This document shows positions 22,871 to 34,439 of a DNA stretch of 64,000 bases, one piece after another. The stretch spans positions 34,462 through 98,461 of the forward strand of contig QRFJ01002318.1 in the NCBI GenBank assembly GCA_006176705.1, given 5' to 3'. The position numbers and the translations under genes were made by a program. The notes beneath the pieces are model-generated. The model saw nothing but the letters and a program-made list of their open reading frames with translations. It did not search any database and had not been told where the DNA came from. Positions within the stretch are counted from its first letter, which is position 1. Each line of letters opens with the position of its first letter. Source of the stretch: Cocos nucifera (taxonomy: Eukaryota > Streptophyta > Magnoliopsida > Arecales > Arecaceae).

Positions 22871-24757
22871 GGGTTCCCGTATGTCTATCACAGTGCGGAA
22901 GGCTTCCTATCTTATCTTTCTAGTCCATGCATAGAAAGTGGAGAAAACTTTGTTGTTAGGGTGGCAATCGTGTAGGATAAAGGTCGGGTAAAAAAAAAAA
23001 TTTACAGCACAAACTCAATTTATTTATTAAATAAATTAAAAATTTAAATTTAAATTTAATTTATTTATTAAATAGATTAAATTAAAATTGGATTAAATAT
23101 AGTTCGGATTAAATATATTGGAAATAGATTAAGTAGATTGGATAGGTTAAACAGATAAAAAGAAACGAGTTATGATCTAATTTATTTATTAAATGAATTA
23201 AAATAGATTGTATTGATCAAAAGTCTAAATGTGAATTTAATTTATTTGATAAATAGATTTAAATAAATTAATTTATTTGTGATCCATATTTATTTATATT
23301 AAATTTTAATTTATTTAAAATAGATTATTTGTAGATCGAATTGATGGATAGTTAATAAATTACCATTCTTGCTTGTCGATTTGCCCATCGGTGGCTCCAT
23401 GTCAATAATTTCTCGTATAGGGGATTTTATGCAGAGGTTTTGATGGAAGAAATGATGATACCGGAAAACCAAGAATATTTGGGTTAGCAGTCAGTATGGA
23501 ATGGATGGATGTGCGTGTAGAGATGCGGTGCGGTCCGCTCACGCTATTATTTAAACTTCTGTGCCCAATGACATATTTACCCCTGAGCGAGATATCAATA
23601 TGACAATATCTCACGGCTGAGTGATATGGTATAGGCGTATTTTGGGAAATCACAAACTTGGGTGGCAAGGGCGGGATCTGGTCACCGTACATGATGGTTA
23701 CCTCACTTCTTTTCTCGGTCTTTGGTTACAGAGAGTGGCGTTTTTTATCTCTGGATACGTGGCTTGCCATGTATGATTGGATCCAAAATAAGGACCGTGG
23801 TGTCAGTTTTCCGTGTCTGTGTTTGGGTGCTTGCTGGTGTCAGGAATCATTCAGCATCCTTAGCGACAGCGACATGAGTACAGGACACGTATGTACACGG
23901 AAAAGAATGTGACTTGTAGATAGATGGCCGTTGATATTTGATCAAAAGGATAGAAATGCCTGGGTACCGGACATGCTACTGTTAGGAAGTGAAAGGGTGT
24001 TGGCTTTCGTTTTATGGGATGGCTGCGATTGAAGGAGGATGATGGCAACGTCTCGTGAGAAAGTTTGATCCTCTTTATTAATTTATATTTCTTTGTGATG
24101 TGACATAGCCTACTATCTTGCTCTTTACTTTCCTCTCTTCCAATAAATCTAATATGTTTTGAAATACTTCTTTATTATTCTCTTTTTGCTCATGAATGGA
24201 ATCAATGGATACGAATGATTGTTGCTTTGAGGAATGTAAAATTTGTTAGTGGAGAACTTGGCTAAAGGTGAAAGGTCCATGATACTAACTTTTGCTTCGA
24301 GGGATGTAAAATTTATTGCTGCAATGCTATCGTATCTAATATCTCAAGTGTAGATTGGGATTCAATGTGTTGTATTTGAATGAAAGATCCATGGTACTTT
24401 TGAAGATCATCAACTAATCTTATGCAACACGGGTATATCTCTCTCCAATGCCGTGATTAGGGTGATAGATTTTTCGTCGGCCATTCAAATTTACTTTCTT
24501 GAACTACTCAAATGAGGATCAAAGAGACTCTTGGTCCTTCAACTTTGGGTTCAAAGCATGGCAAATATATATATTATTACGGACAAAAGCTCGAACCCCA
24601 ATCTGTAGGTCGTATGTGAGGTATATTCACTCTGAACGATACCTCACGTGGAAAGATTTATTCCTTCCATATAAACATTAGTCTCCCTAATTCATAGCTA
24701 ATATAGGATTAATGATGTCCTCCTACTTATTAGAACAGAGTCCTCCAGTCAAGGGTG
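22871..24757. other. Unassigned intergenic DNA
   Basis: Contains the second ATTAAATAAATT-type stretch (22990-23340). Two small direct repeats (GGAATGTAAAATTTGTTAG and GGGATGTAAAATTTATTG) lie near 24230 and 24300. No gene is supportable. Confidence 0.45.
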
Positions 24758-26580
24758 CACTACAAGAAAATAGATCTTTTGCAACGAAATTATTTACGAT
24801 GCAAAAAAATTTATTATAAATAAAAATATTTATGAAGAAAAAAATTAATTATTTATGATAAAAAAAAATTAGTTTCTCTCGCAAATATCGATTATTTATG
24901 ACGAAAACATTCTATGTTAAATAATTTAAATAAAATAAATTACTTAAAAATTTAAAAATACTGGATTATTTGCAATGAAAAATTTATGTAGCAAATAATC
25001 AATTATTTATGATTAAAAAATTATATTATAAATAATTAATTATTTATGATGGAATATCTCCATCATAAAAAAATCTACAAAAATAAATTATTTAAAAAAT
25101 TTAAAAATATCAAATTATTTATGATGAAGATATTCCATGGTAAATAATTTATTATTTATGATGTAATTTTTTTCATCATAAATAATTAATTATTTATAAT
25201 ATAATATTTTCATCATAAATTATCTAAATAAAAAAATCTGTTATAAAAATCTAAACAAAATAAATTATTTAAAAAATTTAAAAATATTGAATTATTTGCA
25301 ATAGAAATATTACATCATAAATAATCAATTATTTATGATGTAAATAAAATTTTTATCATAAATAATTAATTATTTATGATGAAAGTATTTTATCATAAAT
25401 AATCTATAAAAATAAATTATTTAAAAAATTAAAAAATATTAAGATTATTTATGATGGAGATATTTCATCATAAATAATTTATTATTTATGATATAATTTT
25501 TTTATCATAAATAATCAATTATTTATAATAATATTTTCATCATAAATTATCTGAATAAAATAAATTACTTAAAAAATTAAAAATTAAAATATGAAAATAT
25601 TACATCATAAATATTGAATTATTTATGATGGAAAAATTATGTCATAAATAATTAATTATTTATGATGTAAATAAAACTTTCATCATAAATAATCTATAAA
25701 AAATAAATTATTTAAAAAATTAAAAAATATTAGATTATTTATGATGGAGATATTTCATTGTAAATAATTTATTATTTATGAAGTAGTTTTTTTTCTTTGC
25801 AAATAATCAGTTATTTGTGACATAATATTTTCATCATAAATTATTTAAATAAAATAAATAATTTAAAAAATTAAAAAATATCAAATTATTTATGATGAAA
25901 ATATTACATCATAAATAATTGATTATTTATAATATAAATAGAATTTTCATCATAAATAATTAATTATTTATAATAAAAATATTTTATTATAAATAATCTA
26001 TAAAAATAAATTATTTAAAAAATTAAAAAAAAATCAAATTATTTATGACATAATATTTCTATCATAAATTATTTGAATAAAATAAATTACTTAAAAAATT
26101 AAAAAATATTAGATTATTTGTGATGAAAATATTATATTGCAAATAATCGATTATTTATGATGTAAATAGAATTTTCATCATAAATAATTAATTATTTATG
26201 ATAAAAATATTTTTTACAAATAATCTATAAAAATAAATTATTTAAAAAATTAAAAAATATCAAATTATTTATAATGGAGATATTCCATCATAAATAATTT
26301 ATTATTTATGATGTAATTTTTTTATCATAAATAATCAATTATTTATGATGTAATATTTTCATCATAAATTATCTGAATAAAATAAATTACTTAAAAATTA
26401 AAAAATATTAGATTACTAAAATAAAATATTTTTTATCATAAATAATCAATTATTTATAATAAAAATAGAATTTGGATCATAAATAATCAATTATTTATGA
26501 TAGAATATCTCTATCATAAATAATCTTAAAAAAATTAAATTGAAAAAATAAAAATATGAATTATTTTAAAAATAAAAAAG
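24758..26580. repeat. CACTA subterminal repeat array, left
   Basis: Dozens of units of ATTATTTATGATGNAAATAT in both orientations (inverse CATCATAAATAAT), spaced about 20-60 bp, in higher-order blocks of roughly 300-400 bp bounded by AATAAATTATTTAAAAAATT. Such arrays are the transposase-binding ends of CACTA elements; here the function is inferred from the family. Confidence 0.75.
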
Positions 26581-26589
26581 GGCAAAGAT

Positions 26590-27815
26590 GTGCCGTGCAT
26601 GGTCGATGCGACAGGATTGAAGGGTGTGAGCGTGTCCATTATTAACTAGCCTACAAGTAAATTAATATTTTTTTCTAATTTTTTAAAAAACTAATATTTT
26701 TTTAAAAAATATTTTTATTTTTTTAAATATTATATAATTTTAAAATTTAAAATCTATCTTCACTATTCATTATTTAAGTAATTATCATGTGAGCATCATC
26801 ACAAAATATCATCTCGATCTGATAACTCTAGCTATCCAGATCGATAAAATTTGATTTCGACGATAATGAACGACTGCATGATGATCTGATAGATAGAAAT
26901 CATCGATAGATTTAAAATTTTATAATAATGATCTTTATTATATTTGTAACATACTATTAAAATTTTATTTCAATTGAATATCATTATCATGATCAATTTA
27001 GTATGGAATGATTTGGACCGTTAAATAAAAAATGAGTGATCAAAAGGCCAAACAGTGTCTGATTAAAGCGATTATTTAAATAAATGATCTTTGCTACTAC
27101 TTTCATTATTTATATGATGGTGATCGTAAAATTCAAATCATATGTATATGAACCATCGACGTTAAATAGATCTTATAAAAATATAAGTATAATTACTTAA
27201 GGACCTTAATAATAAGTATTAAGAGACATATAATTTTATATCGTTCATATACGTGCGGTTTGAATTTTATGATCTCCACCGTATAAATGATCCAAGTAGT
27301 AGCAAAAATTATTTATCTAAAAAATCATCTTAATCGGATGTTGTTTGGCCATTTGATCATTCTTTTTCATTTAATTACCGAAATCATCCCATACTAAATT
27401 AATCGTGATAATGATATCCGATTGAAGTAAAATTTTGATTGTATATTATAAATATTATAAAGATCATTCATTACAAGTTTTCAAATCCATCGATATGATT
27501 TTCTATCTATCAGATCATCATGCGGTCATTCGTGACCATCGAAATCAAAATTTTATCGATCTACAAAGCTAGAGCTACGAGATCGAGGTAATCTTTTGTG
27601 ATGATACTCGTATACGATAATTACTTAAATAATGAATAGTAAAGATGGACTTTAAATTTTAAAATTATATAATATTCAAGAGAATAATAATTTTTTTAAA
27701 AAGAATACTAATATTTAAAAAATAAAAAAAAATTAATTTGCCCATGGGCTAGCTAACAGTGGAAGCACTTGCACCGCTCAACATCATCGCATCGACCATG
27801 CATATTATATTTTTA
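26590..27815. repeat. Foldback family copy B, long palindrome
   Basis: The core palindrome (about 26735-27690) shares all landmarks with copies A, C and D: TTTAAAATCTATCTTCA, TAACTCTAGCTATCC, GATCAAAAGGCCAAACAG, then the mirror image. Here the stem extends outward to GCATCGACCATGCA on both sides (near 26600 and 27800), giving arms of about 600 bp. The loop near 27165-27220 carries AAGTATAATTACTTAAGG. No coding and no visible target duplication. The uninterrupted centre shows what copy A looked like before its solo LTR. Confidence 0.8.
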
Positions 27816-27819
27816 TCTT

Positions 27820-28490
27820 TTTTTATAAAAAAATTTCATTGCAAAAAATCCATGACCTTTTTTAATTATTTATATTTTTGTATGTATGGATAATTATTTA
27901 TGATGAAATATGGATTTCCATCATAAATAATATTTATTTGCAATGGAATACATTTTCCATCTCAAATAAGATAATTTCCATCACAAATATTCTCAACTTT
28001 TTTTAAATTTTTTTTTTAAATTATTTATATACTAAAAATTATTTATAATGAAAAATTTTAATTATAAATAATTATTATTTATGATGAAAATTTTTTATCA
28101 TAAATAATTATTATTTATGATAGAATTTTATGTTCTATCATAAATAATATTTATTTATGACGATGTAATATTTTCATCATAAATATTCTCATCCTTTTTT
28201 TTAATTTTTTAAATTATTTATTTATAAAAAATTATTTATGATGGAAAATTATCATCGCTAATAATCATTATTTGCAACAAAATTTATTTTTCATCATAAA
28301 TAATTTTATAAATAATTTTATTAAATATTTTAGAATATTTTTAGAAAAAAAATTTAAAAAAAAATAATTGATAAAAATTATTAGCGATAATAAAAAATTA
28401 TTTTTCATTTTGAATAATATTTTTAGCGATAAATTTGCATCGCTAAATCTCTAAAAAGTCATTGCTAAAAAAATCTTTAAATATCTCCTT
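27820..28490. repeat. CACTA subterminal-type repeats right of copy B
   Basis: TTTATGATGAAAATTTT and inverse units continue, then change to TTAGCGATAA..TTGCATCGCTAA near 28400-28470, a related but distinct unit. They flank the foldback on its other side, so the foldback sits within the array. Confidence 0.65.
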
Positions 28491-28499
28491 CCCATCTAC

Positions 28500-29215
28500 G
28501 TTCACACGAAAGCCCCCTTCGTCTTCTTTCTACCCCGACCGAAATCCACTCCTCGCCCCCTCCTCTCATCTTCTCTCTCCCCCTCCTTCTTAGCTTTCAC
28601 CGGTCGGCGACCTGGTCTCCCACTGTCGCCATCATTATCGCACTGTTCGGGGTCGCCGCTGTTGTTGCCGCTATTGTCGCTACCTGTTGTCATCATTGAT
28701 GGATAATTTTTTTTTTGGTTCTTTTTCGATCGTCTGAGGAGGCTGCCGGGTGTTTCCATGCGGTGGCTGGTGGTGGGCAGTGGAGCGCGAAAGGTGGGTG
28801 CCAACTGTAGAGGGTAGGGAGTGCATGGGGTGGGGGTCGTTGGGCGGTGGTGATGGTACCGCGGGTTCGAGGCTGTGGTTGTTCTGTGCGGTGGTCGGTG
28901 GTGGGCGGCGGAGCTCAAAGGGTAGGTGCTGGTTGTAGGGGATGGGGGGCACGTGGGGTGGGGGGCCGCTGGACGGTGGTGACGAGATGCAGGTTGGAGG
29001 CTGTGGGTTGTTCCGTACGGTGGCTGGTGGCAGATGGCAGGGTGTAGAAGGTGGGTGCCGGTTGTAGGGGGTGGGGAGCTGCATGGGGTGTGGGGCTGTG
29101 GGGCGGTGGAGACGAGATGGGTTGGGGGGCTGCGGGCACCGATGATGGATGGCGGAGGGGCACCACAGAGGGTGGGGGGCCACGGGCACCAGTGGTGGGC
29201 CACGATGGTGTTTGA
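28500..29215. other. GC-rich block upstream of the CACTA gene
   Basis: An abrupt GC island between AT-rich arrays, made of degenerate repeats of GGTGGGTGCCGGTTGTAGGG and GCGGTGG. The long Pro/His-rich minus frame (28502-29203) and its relatives in other frames come from this composition, not from selection. A matching G-rich block lies upstream of the transposase in the CACTA element at 51516-59271, which suggests a promoter or first-exon role. Confidence 0.5.
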
Positions 29216-29226
29216 AGAAATTTATT

Positions 29227-29405
29227 TTAAATTTTAATAAATAATAAAAATAAATATAATAATAATAATAATACTAATAATAATAGTAATAATAATAATC
29301 ATAATAATTATATTAATAATAATAGTAATAATAATAATAGTAATAATAATAGTAATAGTAGTAATAAGAATAATAATAATAATTAAAATAATAATAATAA
29401 TAATG
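29227..29405. repeat. AAT/AATAGT microsatellite
   Basis: Nearly pure AAT-type repeats with interspersed AGT over about 180 bp. It explains the Ile-rich minus frame there. Confidence 0.85.
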
Positions 29406-29419
29406 AGATTATTGATTTT

Positions 29420-30140
29420 GAGCATGATTGCGTGCGGCGAGCTATAGATGATCATTTATGCTCGTGTTTCAAGGTGTATCGGCATCGCATTCATCACCAT
29501 CGATATGTTGTAGTGCATGACTAGGGGGTGGAGGCAATACGACAGCAGTCATATGACAGCATCAGTATCGAGGACTGGACTGTCATATGCCGCACGTACG
29601 AGGATCCGACATAGGTAATTTTTTTTATTTAAAATTTAATAATTAAATTATTTATTTTTAAATTTAGTTACTTACTAACTAATTTGAATATTAACTGTGC
29701 AGAATTGATGTGCCAAAACTACTACGAATCGAGCAAGACAGATAGTCTCGCATTGTGGAGGTTCCAGGCTATTCACTCGCCATATAGAGCTGATGGTAAG
29801 TAATTTTTATTTATCATATTTTAACTCTTTATTTATTTTAAAAAATATATTAATTATTCTCAAATTGCAGAGAGATGTAGAGAGTGGCGAGCTTCCTAGT
29901 AGGATCGAGATCTACCAGCGGACCCATCACCAATGGTCAGGGGATTGGACGGTCGGGAGCCAGAAGTTTTACGTAAGTTTTTTCAACTATTTTTTTCATT
30001 GATATTTTAATTTTTAGTACAAACTTAAAATAGCTATAACTTTAATTTTCAAGATCGCATGATAGACATTAGATCCCAGTCTATCCTAGAGGGCTTGACC
30101 GCACCCACAGATGATGAGTACCAGCTATTTCAGTCATAGA
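29420..30140 (+). pseudogene. Ptta/En/Spm-type (PF03004) CACTA gene remnant, spliced
   Basis: Exon-like pieces are separated by short introns with GT..AG borders (about 29615-29700, 29793-29870, 29970-30052). Exon 1 reads VRRAIDDHLCSCFKVYRH and later IEDWTVICRTYEDPT, with a stop between. Exon 2 gives TTTNRARQIVSHCGGSR, matching the family NRskqxxxHtgGSksF motif. Exon 3 gives RDVESGELPSRIEIYQRTHH then WSGDWT, matching the R.PsxiExFxxTHxxxdGsW motif. Exon 4 gives DRMIDIRSQSILEG. Members are the TNPA/TNP1-like second gene of CACTA elements, probably binding subterminal repeats. The stops make this copy non-functional. Confidence 0.7.
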
Positions 30141-30489
30141 TGATGGAGTGGATGGCGTAGATGGAGCAGATGATGCAATTGATGAGGCAGCAGTAGGTCG
30201 GTCTGAGCTCCTCCGAGCGCTCCCCTCCTTCAACCCATTCTCCTTCTTCATATATTGCCGATGCTTAATGGCCGACAGTCTATTTTCTCCTATTTTTACT
30301 TTTATTTTGGATCTTTTATATTTATGTACCAAAAAATACTTTCTATGATGAAATACTTTTATTATAATAAAATGATGAAATTGATTATGGATGAAATGAT
30401 CAAATTTATTTATGAATTTTTTATTTTAATTTTATAAATTTTAAATATATTAAAAATATAAAATATATTTATTTATAATTTTTTTAAAA

Positions 30490-30930
30490 AAAAATTTATA
30501 ATATAATTATTTACGATGAAAACTTTATGTCATAAATACAAATTATTTGTAATGAAAATTAGCCGACGAAAATTTTTCATCGCAATTAAGATTTATTTAT
30601 GATGAAAAATTTTCATCGGAAATAAAGTAATTATTTACGATAGAAATATTTTGTCAAAAATAAATAATTTGTTTGCGATGAGAAAAAATCATCACAAATA
30701 ATTTTATATTTGCAACAAAAATTTTTCATTGCAAATAAATTTTTTATTTTTGATAAATTTTTTGTCAAAAAAAATTTATTTACAACAAAAATGTTTGATT
30801 TCCGACACAAAAATTTTTGTCGTAAATAATTTAATTAATAAAAAAAATTTTAAAAAATTTATCATAAAAAATTTTTATTAGCAATGAAAATAGTCTTTTC
30901 ATCGCTCATTATTATCTGCTGGACATCTTT
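30490..30930. repeat. CACTA subterminal repeats, right end
   Basis: Units of TTTACGATGAAAAT and TTTTCATCGCAAATAA in both orientations. They resume after the gene, as at the far side of a CACTA element, and stop near 30930 without a terminus. Confidence 0.6.
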
Positions 30931-32007
30931 AATGTTTCATGGAGACTTTATATTTGCATAAATGATGTAGGTGTTTTGGACTCTGAAGCTGGGTGTTAAG
31001 AAACATTGACTTGATGGATATAATTTCATGCAAAAAAATAATAGGGACAAGCTAACTAACCTGGCCAATGTCATGTTGGTATGGGAAGATTTAAACATCA
31101 GAAATGGGAAACATGGTATTTTGGTCATAAATAGTAATGGTCCTATCTTAGCAGTTGTTAATTCTAATTTTTCTTTTAACTAAAATTTTGTATTTAATCC
31201 ATGCATGCGATATAATTAGAATTTCTTATATCAACTACTTGATGGACAAAAGATTATCATCTTAGTTGAAGTAATTGAGATGATAGATGCTTAAAAAGTG
31301 CCATGTATATCTAATATCATGGATTGAGATGCATAAATGATCTGATTGGAGAGAAGGAAAAATTTCCTCAATTCGGTTAACTCAAACTCTCAAAAGAAAT
31401 TTAGTGAAAAGATAGAAAAAATTGATGAAATTAGGATTTGGATCCCTTTTTCTTTCGTTGATCAATTGATTAAAAATTGAGATATATTGCTCTATTTATA
31501 ATAGTAGTAGTGGGATCTACCCTTGCACAATTTACATTTGATTTCTTTTATAGTTCGAGTAGGAATAACTTACCAAAAATAAACATGATTAGTAGAAAAT
31601 AATGTAAAAAACTAAAATTCTATATAATATGGATCTTTACCCATATCACCAATTAAACTTTGCTCACATCATCATTTAGACTTTTACTCATCTCTACTAA
31701 TCCTAGACCTTTGAGGTCCATCTCTTTTATTCATAATCCACTTTTTATGCTCACCGATTCTAAATTTTCATTTATCTCTATCGATCATAAATTCTTGCTG
31801 ATCTCCATTATCCATAACCATTACTTACCGATACTGATGATTGATTCTTGCTCATACCATCCAATTAACCTTGCTCATGTCAATAATTACACCCTGCTCA
31901 TCCCAAAAAATCATTAACCTTGCTCTGATCATCAATTAAACCTTATATCATTAATTAAATCTTGCTTATCTCTGTAAACCATTAAACCTTGGCTATAATA
32001 CTAAACA
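30931..32007. other. Unassigned DNA with a degenerate tandem tract
   Basis: From about 31640 to 32000 phrases such as TTAAACCTTGCTCATCTC recur every 30-40 bp with heavy decay. No coding signal. Confidence 0.4.
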
Positions 32008-32176
32008 TGTAACACCCCACTCCTGAATCTCAGGTGACGGTGCCACACCCCATCCTTATCTATAGGTTAAGAAGATTTTAGACTGTGACTAAGCTGCAAT
32101 AACATTTAAACCTACTCCAAACAATTATCTCAAATACTTTCCACAAATGAAAAGGAAATTGGCGGCTATACGCTTT
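32008..32176 (+). repeat. Start of an older Ty3-type LTR, interrupted by the copia element
   Basis: TGTAACACCCC followed by TCTCAGGTGACGGTGCCACA is a start I associate with chromovirus-type LTRs in monocots. The copia element inserts after GCTTT at 32172-32176. The remainder would continue at 48847, perhaps to GATGTTAC near 49678, but no target duplication supports that end. Confidence 0.45.
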
Positions 32177-33667
32177 TGTTGCCCAGCAAGACAATCCAAG
32201 AGAGGGGGGGGATGAATTAGATTTTTCAAAATTTAAAATAAATTAGATAGTACTTTCAAAAATAAGTGATGCCATGGTGTATGCTTTAGTTCTAAGTATG
32301 CATAAATGCAGAAATATAAATACAATGGAATCAAGTAAATAAGATAATCACAAATACTAGAAAATTTATAGTGGTTCGGTGCTCCTTGCACCTACGTCCA
32401 CTCCCCAAAGTCTACTTGAAAATTTTACTATAATCTCTTCAAGATTATAGTCGGATAGTTTTTCAAGACTCATCATTCAAAATCTAGTTAGTTTTTACAT
32501 CGACTCACCAACCACAACCAACCCCTAAGCCAACCCTTGACTTACAATCCAATTTTCAGGCTTGGATAAGCCTTTCCCTTAGCTTCAAAATCCTATTGAA
32601 GCTAAGTTACAAGAAAGAGAAAAGTTGAATAATAAAAATGAACAAAAAGCTCCTTTGATGAGCAAATAAGTCGATAAAGCTTTTTGAAATCTTCTTAGAG
32701 GGAGGATTTTAAACTATTTGAGCTTATCTTCTTATAGAATAGAATCACTTGATTTGATGTTCTTGGAGTTGGGAGTAAAATGCTCTCTTTTTAGGGCTCT
32801 TTAGACTCTTTCTCTTAATTTTCTTTCAATGATTAAATAGTTATGTCACTTTTTCTAGATGTTTTGTAGGTGATTTTTCATGTTTGGGAGGCTGGAGAAT
32901 CCTATTTGACCATTGGAGAAGCAAAAATGACTGTTTGAACCTAAATCTGCACAGTTTTGGATAGTCTGCAAAAACTAACCGTTGGAGCTCAAGTCGAACC
33001 TCGAGTTGACTCAAGCCTTAGCTCGAGGCCATTTTTTCTGCTCGTTTCTCAGCTTGAGAGTTTCTGTATGAAGATTAGTCTTTCTGTATTTTACTGAGAC
33101 TTCAGCTTGTGGACCTCGAGTTGACTTGAGCCTCTACTCAAGACTGTACCGAACTTTGCTTCAAAATTATCATCTTCTGTATTTCTCCTAATACTTTGAC
33201 TCGAGAACCTCGAGTCGACTCGAGTCTCTACTCGAGAACTTGCTTTGAAATCATCATTCTCTGAATTTTCACTAAGACTTCGACTCGAGAACCTCAAGTC
33301 AACTCGAGCATTCGCTCGAGATTGTTTCTTTTGAAATTTCTATGTGCCAGTCTGCGTATCAGCTCGAGCTGAATAACGAGTCGAACCATGAGTCGACTCA
33401 TGGGCTTCTTATACTGAAAAATTTTAATTTGTCCAAAAGTTTTTCTCTTGAATTCTGATTTTGGGATTTTTTTTCAAGCCTTGTTTCAGGTATGATTTAT
33501 ACTCCAAATGCCTCCAACTCTTCTCTATCAATTTTCAAATACACTTATATGGATGTTTTATTTGATACTCTAAAATACATCCTGAAACATGATTTCATCA
33601 ACTTCATTAGTTCAAATATATACTCAAATATTTTATTACTCATCAAAATCAATTCTTGGGGTCAACA
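32177..33667 (-). repeat. 3' LTR of the copia element (1491 bp)
   Basis: On the minus strand TGTTGACCCCAAG.. to ..GGGCAACA. It is colinear with 47333-48846 throughout, with scattered substitutions and small indels. Inside (33090-33320) are degenerate repeats of about 85 bp around CTCGAGTCGACTCGAG, which generate the false frame at 33091-33297. Confidence 0.9.
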
Positions 33668-33682
33668 ATCTTCTCCTTTTTA
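33668..33682 (-). other. Polypurine tract of the copia element
   Basis: On the minus strand AAAAAGGAGAAGAT directly precedes the 3' LTR. It is the expected plus-strand primer in reverse transcription. Confidence 0.7.
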
Positions 33683-34439
33683 ATGATGATAAAACTTTGA
33701 GTATATGAGCAAGAAATATGCAATAATAAATAGACTAAAGATTTAATCCTTTTTGTGTTTCCATATTTGGCTCCTCCTCAATTTATGCTTGCATTTTTAA
33801 TATGCCTTTTCACTTCAAAATTAAGTTTTCTACTTGTATTTATTAGAATGTTAAATTGCCAGCATATATCCATATGCGTGTGCCAAGCAATAGTATTAAA
33901 CAATCATATATAGAGTATGTATCATGGCACAAACTCCAAACTTATAATGCACATCATATATACCAAAAATTTTAATCTTTAACATACTCATGCTGAAAAT
34001 CTTAATGCATTCAAGCTGAAAACTTGAAAATTTTCACCTTAACACATTTATGCTGAAAATTTTAAATTTAACACATTCAAAGTGAATGAATTCATGCTCA
34101 TATACATATTACTCTCCTTTTTTATCATCAATCAAAAATATAAAGTTAAGATAAATATTCAAAATGAGTGTAAGAGTAAGTGATCATGAGTTTCATTGCA
34201 TTAACAAGATGAGTGTGTTAAGCCACCAAAACACACTATGATACAATAAAACATTAAGTTCAAAGCAAGATCAGGTTAAGCAAGTTTACATCTATAAGTG
34301 CAAGTTCAAAGCAAGACTAGGTTAAGTAAGTTTATATCTATAAGTGGCAAGTACATGGAATCAAATACAAGAACAAAGTCAAATACAATCATATACTCCT
34401 AATATATAGATCTAAGTATAAGAAGTGGACAGACATTAG

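Larger units (their letters stand above)
24758..30930 (+). mobile_element. CACTA-like (En/Spm) element, left end intact, right end unresolved
   Basis: Starts CACTACAAGAAAATAG, a CACTA terminus, followed by about 1.8 kb of subterminal repeats. Then come a foldback insertion, more subterminal repeats, a GC-rich block, an AAT microsatellite, a spliced Ptta/En/Spm-type gene and a final block of subterminal repeats (30500-30930). No inverse CTTGTAGTG terminus was found near 30930, so the right end is probably deleted and the end coordinate is only where the repeats stop. TNP2-type transposase is absent. Confidence 0.7.

Noticed and set aside
28502..29203. 233-residue Pro/His-rich minus frame
   Set aside because: Degenerate GC repeats keep several frames open on both strands; no conserved motif.
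30880..30930. Possible right terminus of the CACTA element at 24758
   Set aside because: AAAATAGTCTTTT resembles the left end but in direct orientation and lacks CTTGTAGTG; not a valid inverted terminus.
33091..33297. Arg/Ser-rich frame and its counterpart at 48251-48493
   Set aside because: Both are the same LTR-internal repeat and appear in each LTR.
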